64,000 nucleotides of DNA, taken from assembly GCA_035771175.1 (NCBI GenBank), contig CM069598.1:20753438-20817437 (forward strand). Direction: 5' to 3'. Below the pieces are notes generated by a model. That model saw nothing but the letters and a program-made list of their open reading frames with translations, had not been told where the DNA came from and made no database searches. Both the position numbers and the translations under genes were made by a program. Source of the stretch: Paratinospora sagittata (taxonomy: Eukaryota; Streptophyta; Magnoliopsida; Ranunculales; Menispermaceae). This document shows, piece after piece, positions 1 to 9,777 of this stretch. Numbering within the stretch: position 1 is the stretch's first letter; the number at the start of each line of letters is the position of its first letter.

Positions 1-570
1 TATATACTATTCACCTTACGACGCTGTGTGACGGCTGCAAGTAACGGCGCCACCCAATCTGAATGTCATTAGTCAAAAGATTAACCTAAAACATATATAT
101 AGCTTAATCTAGAATTGTGGGGCTCATCATCTCCAGCTTGTCTTTGTTCATCCCGACACGGTTAAAGTTCCACGCATATAATTAATTTTCATTGCCTTGG
201 TCTATTCCTGATCTTCTCGTCAAACACCTCAATTCTAACGACACCCATTTCAACTTTAAATATACTAAATTACTAACCTTAACACAAAAAAACATAAGAC
301 TAATGTTTATATATAGAAATTTTCATTTAAATTATCGAAATTCTTTTCTTTTCTTCCCATCCTCGACGTATCGTATCAATGAGCATCCTTAATGTGAAAT
401 TTGCTTCAGTTAGGTTTTAATTGAATTCTTAAGAGTGGGTGGTTCGAGATTATTTTAGCTAAGCATGTTTAGATTTGTGAACATGACTCATGAAACCTGA
501 TCGACCCAATCCAAACCGATTGAGTTCGGCAAGTTTTCCACCTTTGGTTCGGGTGAGTCAAGTGTTTCAT
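1..570. other. AT-rich flank, no gene seen
   Basis: No reading frame here resembles a known protein, and no RNA gene or clear repeat was recognised. It is the sequence into which the neighbouring Harbinger element inserted. Confidence 0.5.
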
Positions 571-1060
571 TTAGATAACGTTTGACAAATCTAATCTTAA
601 AAAATAAGCTTTATTTTCTTTAGCTCTATTTTAATAAAAGCTTATTTTAGTATAACTTATTTGAAATATATTGTTTGGTAATCAATGTTTTAACATCTAA
701 TTTTAGTTTTGAATTAGATTTAGAGTATTTGGTAATTAACACTTAATTCTCTTATTAGAGAGGTATTTGATGTCTTTTATCAAAATATTTTTTACTATTA
801 TATTATCTATAATAAAAATATTAAAAAATTTAAATTAAACATTTCTCAAATATAATATTATTATAATTATATAAATAATTTAACTATTTATTTATTTATT
901 TATTATTAAGGTGACAGTAACAAAACTAGATAAAATAAATAAGTTATTTTTAAATTTTCAACTCATCAACCATTTACTCACAAAATAATGTAAAAGTGTA
1001 AATATATATTTATTGCTTAAAAAACAAATGCTACTAATCAATAAACAAAAAATATAGTTA

Positions 1061-2214
1061 TCAATGATGACATAGTTGGTTGGCAATGTTATCTTTAACA
1101 ATGGACATCTCTACATCATTTGTTTGAGCATTGATTCCTAAATTGCTCTTTTGATCTTCTGAACCATAATCCAATTCAACATTATTATGCTCATATTGAG
1201 AAAATAATTCATCTGCAATGGCTTCTTTTCCAATGAAGTTATGTACAGCCATCGATGCGCACACAATACTTCGTTGTATTGGAAATGGATATGGAGTCAC
1301 TTTTTATAAAATTGGAAATCTAGCCTTCAATACTCCAAAGGACCGCTCAATAACATTTCTCAATGAAGAATGACGATAGTTAAAAATTTCTTTTCGATTA
1401 CAAGCTCTAATGCCACATTGATAATCTGGCAACCAATATCGAACGTTTCTATATGGTGTGAGATATCCATGCATACTAGGGTAACCAACATCAACAACAT
1501 AGTATTTAAGAATAACATCAATTCTTATATAAATTAAAACCTTTCAATTCAATTATAAATGCTAGTAAATAACTTCATACTATTTGACCAATAAAAAAAA
1601 AAAAAAACCTTCATGCTCATCAGGAGGGGGATGTGGAAATTTTGCGCTTAGATTATGAATAATTTCCAAAAGAATTCTTGAATTATAAGCATTATCTTCC
1701 CAACCAACCATTACATACGTGAAAGTCATGTCAAATGCACAAATAGCCATAACATTATGTGTACATTCTTTTTTTCTTCCCCTATATGGCACTTACTCTC
1801 CTGTAGGTATTACGACACTAATGTGTGTACCGTCTATTGCGCCAATAAAGTCCTATTAGATTTAAAAAAAATTAAATATTAGTTTATCAATACTTTCAAT
1901 ATTATAAAAATAAACACAAATTGAAAAAAAAACTAAAATTAAAGAAGTCATAAAATACCTTTAAATAACATACATAGACGAAAAAAAATATGTTTCTCCA
2001 TCCGAAATAATTCTAAACATATTCTGGGATGACCGTCCATTAAATCACACATAAATTTATGTCTAGATACGCTCGAAACTCCGCAAGGTAGTCGTGCTAT
2101 AGCACAACTTTGTTGTTTACGACTCCTCATATATAATAAGATTAGAATAACAAATATATTTTTTCTGTTCATTGGTGCTAAAATAAAAAAAAGAAAAAAA
2201 GTAATGTTAAACAA
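1061..2214 (-). pseudogene. Harbinger DDE transposase (nuclease), broken
   Basis: On the minus strand the N-terminal segment (1948-2214, containing LMDGHPRICLELFRMEK) matches the start of plant PIF/Harbinger transposases. The catalytic region follows: first Asp in GAIDGTHI (codon 1832-1834), the GWEDNAYNSR block (about 1685-1720), second Asp in VVDVGYP (1490-1492) and Glu in NVIERSFGVLK (1346-1348). The DDE residues are therefore preserved. Two in-frame TAA stops interrupt it, at 1793-1795 before VPYRGRKKE and at 1304-1306 after ARFPIL. About 100 bases separate the N-terminal block from GAIDGTH, where family members usually have over 100 residues, so an internal deletion is likely. A poly-A/T tract near 1600 could mark an intron or a frameshift. 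Intact relatives cut the element ends together with the Myb-like partner. Confidence 0.82.
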
Positions 2215-2457
2215 ACAAATATATAAGAACTTACAACAAAATCAACGTAAGTCTATTTGCTAAAATTAAATAACCAAATGATCAAATCAGTCATTGTAAT
2301 TGATCTACAAGACCAAAAACTAAATTATTTCAATACGGAATCTCATGTAATGAAAAAATAAAATAAAAAGACATCCTAGCACACTAATTATTAATTTTTC
2401 TTTTTCCAATATGAGAGATTCTAGAATTGGGATCCGAGTTGTTGGATCATCTTCTTG

Positions 2458-3418
2458 TCACATCCACAAGTCTCTGAATTCTGGCTTCATGAAACTTGTG
2501 AGAGCAAACACATATAATTGGCTTTGATGAGGTCTTTTTGTCATCTTTTTCAAAGATGCAACACATTCAGCCATGGTTGGCATTGTTTTTGTTGCCATTT
2601 CTTCATACAATATTTGAGAAAAAAAAAAGCGTTCCAGTCCCTTTTCAATCACATTATCGGTGTTATTTTTTCCTTTGGACGGTTGATGACCTTTACGTCC
2701 AAGTTCTGATATATGGTTATCGAACTCTTCTTTCTCATCAGGATTCTCAATTTCTACAGTTTTTGAATTTTGGGTTGCATCTTGTGGATTAGGTAAATGT
2801 TTCTCATCGTTTGCATCGAGGTCTACATAACTTCCACTTGACATAATATCATTCAGAATAGACCCATTAGCATGATATGCAGATTTACCTGAAGCTGAAA
2901 CCCTTCTGAATAGTATATCTAACTCAGAAGCAAATAACAATGGTTGGGTTCTGAAAAATTTTGCATATGGATTTGCCTGTATTAAAAAATAAACTATTAT
3001 GAACAATCTAAAATACTTATTACTATTTATATATAAAAAATTATATAAAAAAAATTACCTTAATATATTCGTCCCACCAATCATTGTCTATGATAACTCG
3101 TTGATTAGATTCATCTTGTCCAATACCGGTTTGAGAAATCAATTTGTTCCGGGCAACCCAATTTCTTTTCAGCAAAGCCCATTGATTTTTTAATTGCTGC
3201 TGATCATACTTTAACCATGTTTTCTTGTTGAATTCATCTAACACATTATTACATCCCTTTCTGTTAAAATTTGCACCGAATCTTCCACCTAGTTGAGTTT
3301 GTTCAATACATATATCAATAAATATCTTTTTAGTGGCTTTATTCCACTTAGCCCTAATTGATCTCTTCTCATCATCTTTCTCTCTTATATTTCTTATGTT
3401 TTCCTTGTGAGTACTCAT
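2458..3418 (-). CDS. Harbinger ORF1: Myb/SANT-like DNA-binding protein
   Basis: This is the accessory protein of PIF/Harbinger elements; in the family it binds element DNA and helps bring the transposase to the nucleus. The predicted CDS is complement(join(2458..2976,3059..3418)), 292 residues. Exon 1 carries the trihelix-type domain with its usual landmarks (RAKWNKATKKIFIDICIEQ, the GCNNVLDEFNKKT stretch, LKNQWALLKRNW and WWDEYIK). The intron begins GTAATT after Lys and ends ACAG before Ala in phase 0, joining WWDEYIK to ANPYAKF as in relatives. Exon 2 ends with a helical region (SQLYVFALTSFMKPEFRDLW). I chose Met at 3418 (MSTHKEN) because the 23 residues upstream are hydrophobic and do not resemble the family. 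No stop or frameshift is visible, in contrast to the adjacent transposase. Confidence 0.7.
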
Positions 3419-3699
3419 TTTTCTTATAAAAAAATGGGAATCATATGTATAAACAAATAATGCACAAAGATAAATAAAAAATAGCATTCAATGAATAACA
3501 TACAAACAAACAAATTATGTACAAGAATTAAAAAAAAAAATTAAAGCAAAGAATGCATCAAAAACATAAACAAATAATAGCATACAATAAAAATAAATAA
3601 ACAAAAAAATTGAAAAACTTTTTTTTTTCAAATTACAATAATAAACCAAAAAAATTAACATCAAAAGTAAAAGAGTAACAAAAAAAAACAAAAAACAAG

Positions 3700-3870
3700 T
3701 GCACAGCACGCTGTAGAGGTGCTGAGAGGAGAGCCTCTCCTCTCTGCTGTAGTCTTCCTCTCTGCAGAGCGCTTGCAGAGAGGCGAGGAGGTCTTTCCTC
3801 TCTGCTGCGTTGCATGACAAAGAGGAGAGGCCTCTCTGCTGCAGCGCATGGCAGAGAGAAACCTTTTCTT
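3700..3870. repeat. GC-rich subterminal inverted motifs in the Harbinger element
   Basis: Short words of the form CCTCTCTGCTG or CTCTGCAGAG and their complements recur in both orientations over about 150 bases, next to the purine-rich stretch at 3900-4050. They could fold into a branched hairpin or act as repeated protein-binding sites. The composition differs sharply from the AT-rich remainder of the element. Confidence 0.5.
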
Positions 3871-4287
3871 TTTTGAGTTAAAAAATTTTACCTTGAGTTT
3901 GTGCAATGAAGGTGGGGAAGAAGAGCGAAGGAGACATAGAGAGAAGAGAGAAAGGGAAGAGTTTAGAAGAGAAGAGAGTCGTTGGAGAGAAGGGGAAGAG
4001 TTTAGAAAAGAAGAGAATTATTGGGAGAAGGAGGGCAATTTGAGATTTTTGAAAAAAAAATTACGTTTTTTTTACGGCTCTTCCTCTACCCGCAGTAGAG
4101 GTTTAGCCTCTTAAAAAAAGCCAAGATTTTTCACTTTTTTAAATAGAGACCTCTAATTTTGCTAAACATATATTTTTTTTTAGAGGTTTTAAAATCCTAG
4201 CCAAACACTCTATTTCTGCAAAACTCTATTTGAATCAAGAATTTAGCAAAATAGAGGAAAGAAATAGAGTTGTCAAACAAGTCCTTA

Positions 4288-4600
4288 GTATCACCTTAAA
4301 GGTCGACTCAAATTTTGGATTTAAATTATTAAACCTGAAATCCATCCAATTCAAGCTTAATATATACAAGTTTATATATTAAGTTTATATTTATATATAT
4401 TATAAACATATACTCAACTCAACTAAACATTTTCCCAAATATATGAGGTCAACTATAAGAATTTGCTTCCTCCATTCTCCTTTATATATATATATATATA
4501 TATATATGCAAACACACATGTACGAATATAAGTTTTGGGCTGCAGTAGTTCCATCACACCTCCTTAATACTTTCTTTAGTATGAATTTAAATGACTAGGT
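4288..4600. other. Intergenic, with a TA microsatellite
   Basis: No gene is visible. A run of TA dinucleotides lies at about 4479-4507. Confidence 0.5.
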
Positions 4601-4639
4601 TCATACCCACTGTTCTTTCGTAGGAATCAATGCACATTT

Positions 4640-5315
4640 TTCTTGGCTGCTATTTGGTGTCTCTCGACAACTTGAAACAGGGAGATATTCGAGGGGGTTA
4701 CTGCTACTCAATTGGACAACCAAAGACAAACAAGGGCTTTTACTACCAACCTTATTTCTGTTTTTCTTCCTGCAAAGATTGATAGGGGTGCTCCTACAAC
4801 CCGATTAGTGGCTTCGAATCCGCCGCTAGATGATTTGATAAAGTTGAATACTGATGGTGTTGTGAAAGGCAACCCAGGGAAAGCTAGTACTGGAAGCCTT
4901 CTTCGGAACAATATAGGTTGTTGGATTATGGGATTTTGTGTCTTCATTGGTTCTACAAATATACATGGTTGCAAACTTATGGGCAATTAGGGAAGGACTA
5001 CAACTTGCATGGGAGCTGCAGACTGAGAGGTTAATTGTAGAGACAGACTCTTTGATAGCCATTCATCTTCTAGAGGGGACTACATTTGAGAATCACCCAT
5101 TATCTACACTGCTAAATGATTGTCAATATCTTCTACGAAGAAGTTGGAATTGCAAGCCCTCACACATCCTCCAGGAGGGAAACCAATGTGCTGGTTTTTT
5201 GGGTAATATGGGATCTCAACTGGAGCGTACTTTTACTCGATTTACTATTCCTCCTTCTGGAATTTGTAATTTGTTGTTAGCTAATGTTTCTTGTTTTCCT
5301 TTTGTGAGGCCTTAG
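4640..5315 (+). pseudogene. LINE-type RNase H domain (RVT_3) fragment
   Basis: Two overlapping frames together give a plant non-LTR retrotransposon RNase H domain. The first (about 4712-4990) contains LIKLNTDGVVKGNPGKAST and WIMGFCVFIGSTN. The second (about 4938-5315) continues with LWAIREGLQLAWELQTERL and VETDSLIAIHLL. A frame change between about 4940 and 4985 separates them. Just upstream, AAIWCLSTT, a stop and NREIFEG resemble the linker that precedes RNase H in these proteins. The catalytic Asp of NTDG and the ETDS motif are present, but the frameshift and missing reverse transcriptase make this a remnant. It may come from a LINE or from a host gene family carrying the same domain. Confidence 0.72.
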
Positions 5316-6155
5316 TGGTCTAGTTTATCTTTTGAATCAATATATATATAAACATAATATACATACTTGTGCATGTGTATGAATATATAACCTACAATAT
5401 TTTATAAGGGGAATGGCACAACATCGAGAGAGACAAGAGAGAAATCTCTCGTAACCAAATTGAATAGGACATAGAGAGCTATTTTTGGATTTAAAAAGAA
5501 CCAACTTTAAGGAAGGGGGGCACCTTGTTCTCTATCATGCTAACCTCTTGGTAAGCCACTGCACTTGAATATGTTGAAAGTACGCAAAGTTTGAAGACGA
5601 AGGAAAGAAAATGAGAAACTAATAGAATATGCAATACATGAATCATGCTTAGTATAAATTACTAACATAATATCCCATTGATTAGGTACAAATTCAACCC
5701 AATTAGTGCACTAGCTAGGCTTTCCTTTTTTGTTTTTCTCTTTCCCATCTCTAAATGACTTTGTAGTCATCAATGGATCTAATAGTTCCTTGCATTTTTA
5801 TTTTATTTCTTTTCCCACCAGATATGATGAATTGTTGTGTTAAATGTCAGTTTTAGCAATATTTATAGAAGATGAAAAGTTAAAAACCATCTTGTGGTTT
5901 TTTTCCCAACTCCTTCTTATTCTCCTTTTTCAAGTTGCACTTTCTCACCACACCTTGCAAAACTAGGTTAGCAAACAAACATCAGGAGAATAATTTGCAA
6001 ATCCCTACTAATCTTGCACAAACAACACATTGAATCAATGCCAATTCAATCAATTGTGGGAGTCAAAAGTGTTCAAGATTAGTATGAGTAAAACTGAATA
6101 CATTAAACATAATTTTAGTAGAAGTAGAAATACAATGTAGCTAGGAGTGAAAATT
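5316..6155. other. Intergenic, nothing recognised
   Basis: AT-rich sequence with no supported gene, RNA or repeat. Confidence 0.4.
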
Positions 6156-6158
6156 TTA

Positions 6159-6331
6159 AGCCTTGTTTGGCCATAGAAACATGTTTGGTTAGATTGTTTT
6201 CAAAATTTTTTAACTCAACTTTAAAATTTGTAAAGAAAACAAGAAATTCTGAAAAAAAAAGTACTCCAAAAGCAATATTTAAGTATTATATTTTTTAAAA
6301 ACTATTTTTGAATTATAAACCAAACATGCCC
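6159..6331. mobile_element. Small Harbinger-like MITE
   Basis: A 173-bp AT-rich unit starts AGCCTTGTTTGG and ends, read on the other strand, GGGCATGTTTGG, matching at 9 of 12 positions. TTA flanks it on both sides (6156-6158 and 6332-6334). There is no coding capacity. Size, ends and TTA duplication fit a Tourist/Harbinger MITE, though short repeats in AT-rich DNA can arise by chance. Confidence 0.5.
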
Positions 6332-6369
6332 TTAGGTATTTGAGATCCATTATTAATCAAGAATGTAAA

Positions 6370-6935
6370 ATAAGTAAGGATGTGAATCCTAGAGTTAAAG
6401 CAGGATAGATTAAATGAAAGAGTGAATTTTAGATTATTATATGATCAACACATCCCATCAAAGTCGAAAGGAAAATTTTATAAATTTACTATTAGGCAAG
6501 CTATACTATATGGACCAGAATGTTGGGCAATAAAGAAACAACATGCAAACATACTAAATGTAACAACAAATGCTCATGCTAAGATAATTATGTGTTAAAA
6601 CATTAAAAGATAGGATTAGAAATGAACATATCGAGAAATGGTAGGAATAACTCCAATTAAAGATAAAATGTGAGAAATTTGATTAAGGTGGTTTGAACAC
6701 ATATAGCAAAAACCTTTAGATGCTCAAATTAGGAAGAGTGATTCTATTAATAATCCATGATAGTGATAGAGATGGAGAAAGACCTAAATAACATTGACAA
6801 AAATATATAATTAAGATAATATTATTTGTAATTTAGATGTCAATTTAGCATTTAATAGAACGAAATGGAGAAAATAGAATCATGTAATTGATCCCAAGTA
6901 GTTGGAAAATGGCTTAGTTGAATTGAGTTGAACAC
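6370..6935 (+). pseudogene. RTE-type LINE reverse transcriptase, C-terminal remnant
   Basis: Translation with several frame corrections shows the conserved tail of plant RTE LINE polymerases: DQHIPSK-like, RQAMLYG-like, ECWAIKKQHANIL, RIRNEHIEKW, VGITPIKDK and WFEHI blocks. These are followed by the typical 3' end, where a 'Trp-Arg ... Val-Ile-Asp-Pro' stretch leads into a GTTGGAAAATGGCTTAGTTG run and a TTGA-rich tail. Stops and frameshifts are numerous, so the copy is dead and old. Confidence 0.7.
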
Positions 6936-7180
6936 AAACAACAAAGACCTTTAAGTATTCCAATTAAGAAGAGTGATCTTTCAAAAATCCATGATAATGA
7001 TAAAGGTAGGGACAAGCCTAAAATAACATGATTAGAAGTAATTAAAAAAAATATATAACTATTTGTAATCTAAATATTAATTTTCATCTGGATAGAGTCG
7101 AGTGGAGGTCGTGAATTTATGTAATCGATCTCATGCAGTTGAGAAAAGGCTTAGTTAATCAAGTTTAGTTGCATTGAGTT
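6936..7180 (+). mobile_element. Second RTE LINE 3' end, truncated
   Basis: This repeats the last part of the preceding element at lower similarity: a block like 'AACAAAGACCTTTAAGTATTC', then the conserved 3' end with AGTCGAGTGGAGG and the AGTTGAGAAAAGGCTTAGTT tail. It is either a separate 5'-truncated insertion or a duplication of the neighbour. Confidence 0.55.
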
Positions 7181-7189
7181 AAATGGAAT

Positions 7190-7960
7190 ATGTCCAAGTT
7201 CCCTTTTATTTTATTGTAAATCTTTCCATTCTTGTTGGATAAATCCTTTTCCTTTTACCTTTCAAAAGATATGAAAAAAAAAAAAAAAAAAGTAAAAAAC
7301 TTTGAGCAATCAACACTTTACCAACTTAAGATGGACTTGTGATTATTGAGCTCAATTCCATATTGAATCATATCTACTAGCTCAATGTTCCAATTGGCCA
7401 GGGGACATGTATATCTTATCAACTATTCTCAAGATCGAATGCTAGATCAAAAAAGCACATGTTGCCACAAACATAAAAAATATTGATGTAAGAACTGAAG
7501 AAGTTAAATACAGGGAAGGGAACTCCTAAGTAGCATGACCATTAAGAGTGGTTAGTTAAAGATGCATGCTCTTGTAACATGGCAATTAATTGTAGTTATA
7601 AAATCCAACAGTTGACAGTGTTATGGGGCATAAGGACTCATCCTCAATATAAATATCTAAAAAAAAACTTTTCTTTCTTTTCTTTTCTTTCTTTCTATTT
7701 TTTTTTTTTGGGAATAGGAATCAACTTTTCAAGTTTGCAATGTATTGACTCTCATCCATTTATATCAGCTAGCTCCCCACTTGGTTATGAAGTTCATATA
7801 TGAGGCACTACTAGATTGCTGCTTAAGTGAGTCTTATAATTAGTATGTAACATTAATTACATGCCTTAACCAAGGTTTACATGTCAACACAATTTTTGAA
7901 AACTGTTAGATGCTATATACATAGCCCTTCTTCTCTCTCTTTTTTGTGATAAAAAAAAAG
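7190..7960. other. Intergenic, pyrimidine-rich tracts
   Basis: No gene is recognised. It contains an A-rich run near 7275 and a CT/T-rich tract at about 7670-7710. Confidence 0.4.
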
Positions 7961-7964
7961 AAAG

Positions 7965-8097
7965 ATATATAATTCTTTGTAATTTAAATGTCGATTTAGC
8001 CTTGGATAGAGAAGAATGAAGGAAACAAATAATTCATGTTGTTGAGCCAAGTGGTAGGGGTAAAAGGCTAAGTTGAGTTAAATTAAGTTGTAGAAAA
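7965..8097 (+). mobile_element. Third RTE LINE 3' tail
   Basis: The same 3' end signature appears once more: 'TTGTAATTTAAATGTCGATT', GGATAGAGAAGAATGAAGG, and AGTGGTAGGGGTAAAAGGC followed by a GTTGAG-rich tail. Only the last 130 bases are present, as expected for strong 5' truncation. Confidence 0.55.
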
Positions 8098-8099
8098 CA

Positions 8100-9171
8100 A
8101 GATTATTTAGCAAAAGAAAGAAAAAACGTAGAGAACAAGAGGGAGCAATAACTCAAAATTACATTCTAACCTATATCATTTGCCTTCTTTTCTATTTCAC
8201 TATCCATCTTAAAGACCAAGCAACTAGTTGAACAAAACACAAAGTTGTATATATGAGACTTTGCAACTATCCGTTTTTTATTCAATAATACACATATATA
8301 GTTTCCCATAAAGAAAAAGGTTGATTCAACAAATGAACAAACATTAATCTTACCATACTGTAAAATGATTAGTTAACACTAATGTCATTAGGGACTTTTT
8401 CTTTAACTTTAATGGGATAAGTTGATCGAATTGGCACCTAATACATACATTATTTAACCATATTGCTTAAAATAAATTTGAATATCTGCGATTTTTTTCA
8501 AAACAATTGTGATAAAATAATAACTAAAAAGGGGCAGGAATGGAATTTCTTTTGCCATTTAAATAATTTATCATATATAAATGAATAAAACAAAGGGAGC
8601 CCAAATGAGAACCTGAAGCAAGCAAGTGGACAAATGAATCGACGAGCCAGGATTTAGCCAAACAGGCATTATACAATATACTTTTATAGAGAAGTCTCTA
8701 TCAATAGTTACCGAACCCAAATAGTAAACCTTTATAAGTTGTTGACTGCAAACTTTGACTAGCTAGTATCGTAATAGAACAGAAATTAAAGATAGCTTAA
8801 ACAAAGATTTTAAAGGGAAAAAGTACTCTTTCTTACAAAAAAACCACTTTTTTCAAGTAATCTATATAAAAAGAAAGGGAAGAAAAAGAAAAGAAAAGAA
8901 AGAAATCAAGTGGTTAAGAAAATAATTAAAACAGAATCATTTAACGGTAGCTTGGCATAATTTAATAATAAAATGTGAAACTCCGTTTCGAAACGTTTGC
9001 CGGGAAATGCGGCTACTTGCCGCCTTCTTTTCTTTTTTATTTGATCTCTATCACGATTTTTATAAAAAAAAACGACGTTTTGGAAAGGTCATTCTGGTGG
9101 TGTCGCGTAGAGAGAATGAATCAATGATAGAGAGAAAAAGAAAGAGATAGAGAGAGAAAGAGGGTTAAATC

Positions 9172-9217
<46 letters not shown>

Positions 9218-9275
9218 GAAAGGCAAAAAAAAAAAAGTAAAAATTAAAAAGGGGAAAATTGGAATAGTTGCAGAG
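8100..9275. other. WRKY upstream region
   Basis: No gene is recognised. This is the likely distal promoter of the downstream WRKY gene. It ends in a long TA repeat (about 9176-9213) and purine-rich GA repeats (about 9126-9165). Confidence 0.4.
9176..9213. repeat. TA microsatellite upstream of the WRKY gene
   Basis: A near-perfect run of TA dinucleotides about 38 bases long, roughly 560 bases before the predicted WRKY start codon. Such repeats vary in length between individuals. Confidence 0.85.
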
Positions 9276-9277
9276 AT

Positions 9278-9283
9278 TTGACT
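9278..9283 (+). promoter_or_regulatory. W-box TTGACT in the WRKY upstream region
   Basis: TTGACT fits the W-box consensus TTGAC(C/T) bound by WRKY proteins, so the gene could be self- or cross-regulated. A second TTGAC core overlapping GACGTC lies at 9650-9654. Such short sites also occur by chance. Confidence 0.4.
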
Positions 9284-9330
9284 AGTTTGATGCTATATGA
9301 TAAACCACCTAGATGAATAGTGACTAGATT

Positions 9331-9465
9331 AATCCCTCTCTCTCTCTCTCTCGTTGCGTATGGAGAGGAGCTGCTTTGTGTGAAAAGTCAGCGTTTGAAG
9401 ATGATAATTGGAATAAGAAAATAAAGAATTCCCTCTCTTTGTCTCTCTCTCTCTCCTCTGGACTT
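9331..9465 (+). promoter_or_regulatory. CT-rich repeats in the probable WRKY 5' leader
   Basis: CTCTCTCT tracts at about 9333-9351 and 9433-9459 resemble the pyrimidine patches common near plant transcription starts and in 5' leaders. No convincing TATA box decides a start site. Confidence 0.4.
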
Positions 9466-9643
9466 GATGAAAACACCCTTCCCTTTAATTGTTTTTGGAG
9501 AAAATATTCATCAGTTTCAACCTTCCCAACCTGTAAGCTTTTCTGTTCCCTTAGCAAAACCCATCACCCAAAAAAAAAAAAAAAAAGGCCTTTTTTCCCT
9601 TAACTAAATCAAGTCGTTCTAGCTAAAACCTTAGAAATAATGC

Positions 9644-9712
9644 ATGGTTTTGACGTCTGTTGGATGCAAAACCCATCATCAAACCACAGTTCATCAAGCA
9701 GATTTAGAATAA
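9644..9712 (+). other. Possible upstream ORF of 22 codons before WRKY
   Basis: An ATG at 9644 opens a 22-codon frame ending in TAA at 9710-9712, which is 65 bases before the predicted WRKY start. If the transcript starts upstream, this small frame could reduce translation of the main protein. The peptide matches nothing I recognise, and the transcript start is unknown. Confidence 0.3.
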
Positions 9713-9777
9713 TATTAAGTTTTTCTTTTTCCGGGGTTTTTGTAGATTAATTTTGAGGTCTATAGCTATAGAGAGCT

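Larger units (their letters stand above)
574..4284 (-). mobile_element. PIF/Harbinger DNA transposon with TTA target duplications
   Basis: The ends are imperfect inverted repeats: GATAACGTTTGACAAATC at 574-591 and, read on the minus strand, GGACTTGTTTGACAACTC at 4267-4284. They share the core GTTTGACAA. TTA lies immediately outside both ends (571-573 and 4285-4287), which is the target duplication typical of the PIF/Harbinger superfamily. Inside, on the minus strand, are the two genes that define the group: a Myb/SANT-like DNA-binding protein and a DDE transposase. Total length is 3711 bp. The transposase is interrupted, so the copy is probably non-autonomous, but the ends look recognisable to a related transposase. 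Confidence 0.88.
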
